Shown here in pieces: positions 63,881 to 64,000 of a stretch of DNA of 64,000 nucleotides (the first letter of the stretch is position 1; each line of letters opens with the position of its first letter). The notes under the pieces were generated by a model that ran no database searches, was not told the origin of the DNA, and saw only the letters and a list, made by a program, of their open reading frames with translations. Source of the DNA: Bacteroidetes bacterium UBA2364 (GTDB taxonomy: Bacteria > Bacteroidota > Rhodothermia > Rhodothermales > UBA2364). The DNA is taken from contig DDTM01000068.1 in the NCBI GenBank assembly GCA_002344075.1, positions 8,639 to 72,638 of the forward strand, read 5' to 3'. The translations under genes were made by a program, and so were the position numbers.

Positions 63881-64000
63881 TTATCCCTTCGTTGATGAGT
63901 CAATTGGAATCCAAAGGTCTAATAATTCAACAGCATCGTAATACACACATTGTGTAGAGGGGTTACCTTCAATAGATTTTATCAAGAATCCTGTGTTCTG
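63881..64000 (-). CDS. C-terminal end of an upstream gene, possibly cas10
   Basis: An open frame from the window edge encodes LIKSIEGNPSTQCVYYDAVELLDLW and ends IPIDSSTKG before TAA at 63883-63881. It ends four bases before the ATG of the Cas7-like gene, so it is in the same operon. In type III-D loci the gene in this position is often cas10, but these ~39 residues have no diagnostic motif, so the identity is a guess. Confidence 0.5.
   Translation of the reverse strand, partial: QNTGFLIKSIEGNPSTQCVYYDAVELLDLWIPIDSSTKG

Noticed and set aside
1..64000. tRNA, rRNA or CRISPR array
   Set aside because: By eye I found no T-loop GGTTCGAATCC-type motif in a cloverleaf context, no rRNA and no regularly spaced repeats; a covariance search would be decisive.

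Overview
The window looks like chromosomal DNA from a bacterium of the Bacteroidota sensu lato, perhaps on the Rhodothermota/Balneolota side. The main evidence is adjacent porV and porU genes of the type IX secretion system (T9SS), two proteins with T9SS-type C-terminal sorting domains, many lipoproteins and outer-membrane barrels, and few Shine-Dalgarno sites in the housekeeping part. The assignment is an inference from gene content. I saw no rRNA, tRNA or CRISPR array.

Layout. 1-4400 is an AT-rich accessory stretch: the 3' end of a type I restriction gene, two isolated genes, a frameshifted SMR transporter, and three long imperfect inverted repeats that separate the genes and resemble integron attC sites. 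4400-31916 is ordinary chromosome: a DUF72 protein; a minus-strand block with porU, porV, a T9SS cargo protein related to M6 peptidases but lacking HExxH, a peptidase/propeller/barrel protein and small envelope proteins; a lipid block in which a FakA-FakB fusion sits beside plsY; an M48 protease; a CotH-type secreted protein; DUF445. 31917-33770 is a scar region with a short TIR-flanked element, a nested inverted repeat and an Rpn-type nuclease gene broken by a stop codon. 33772-48845 carries polyprenyl synthase, a metal-receptor lipoprotein, a lipid kinase, dnaG, ppk1, an inositol-monophosphatase family gene, a class D beta-lactamase, ppk2, plsC, small secreted proteins and a helicase. 48915-53324 is a compact sucrose module (transporter, fructokinase, amylosucrase with a CBM20 domain) preceded by two LacI-type operator candidates.

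54044-64000 is the most unusual part: a minus-strand type III-D-like CRISPR effector operon that runs off the window edge. Genes overlap by 4 to 16 bases or are separated by 3 to 10 bases. In transcription order they are: the end of an unidentified gene (possibly cas10), a single-domain Cas7-like RAMP, Csx10, a double-RAMP protein with an in-frame internal duplication, Csx19, two tandem paralogous TIGR03986-family RAMP proteins, a Card1/Can2-like CARF nuclease, and a small Csx20-like protein that may degrade the signal. No array, cas1, cas2 or cas6 lies in the window. Several genes of this operon have strong AGGAGG-type ribosome binding sites, unlike the rest of the window, which suggests acquisition from another lineage. 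Just downstream lie an IS630-type transposase remnant and a repeat shared with the element at 32026.
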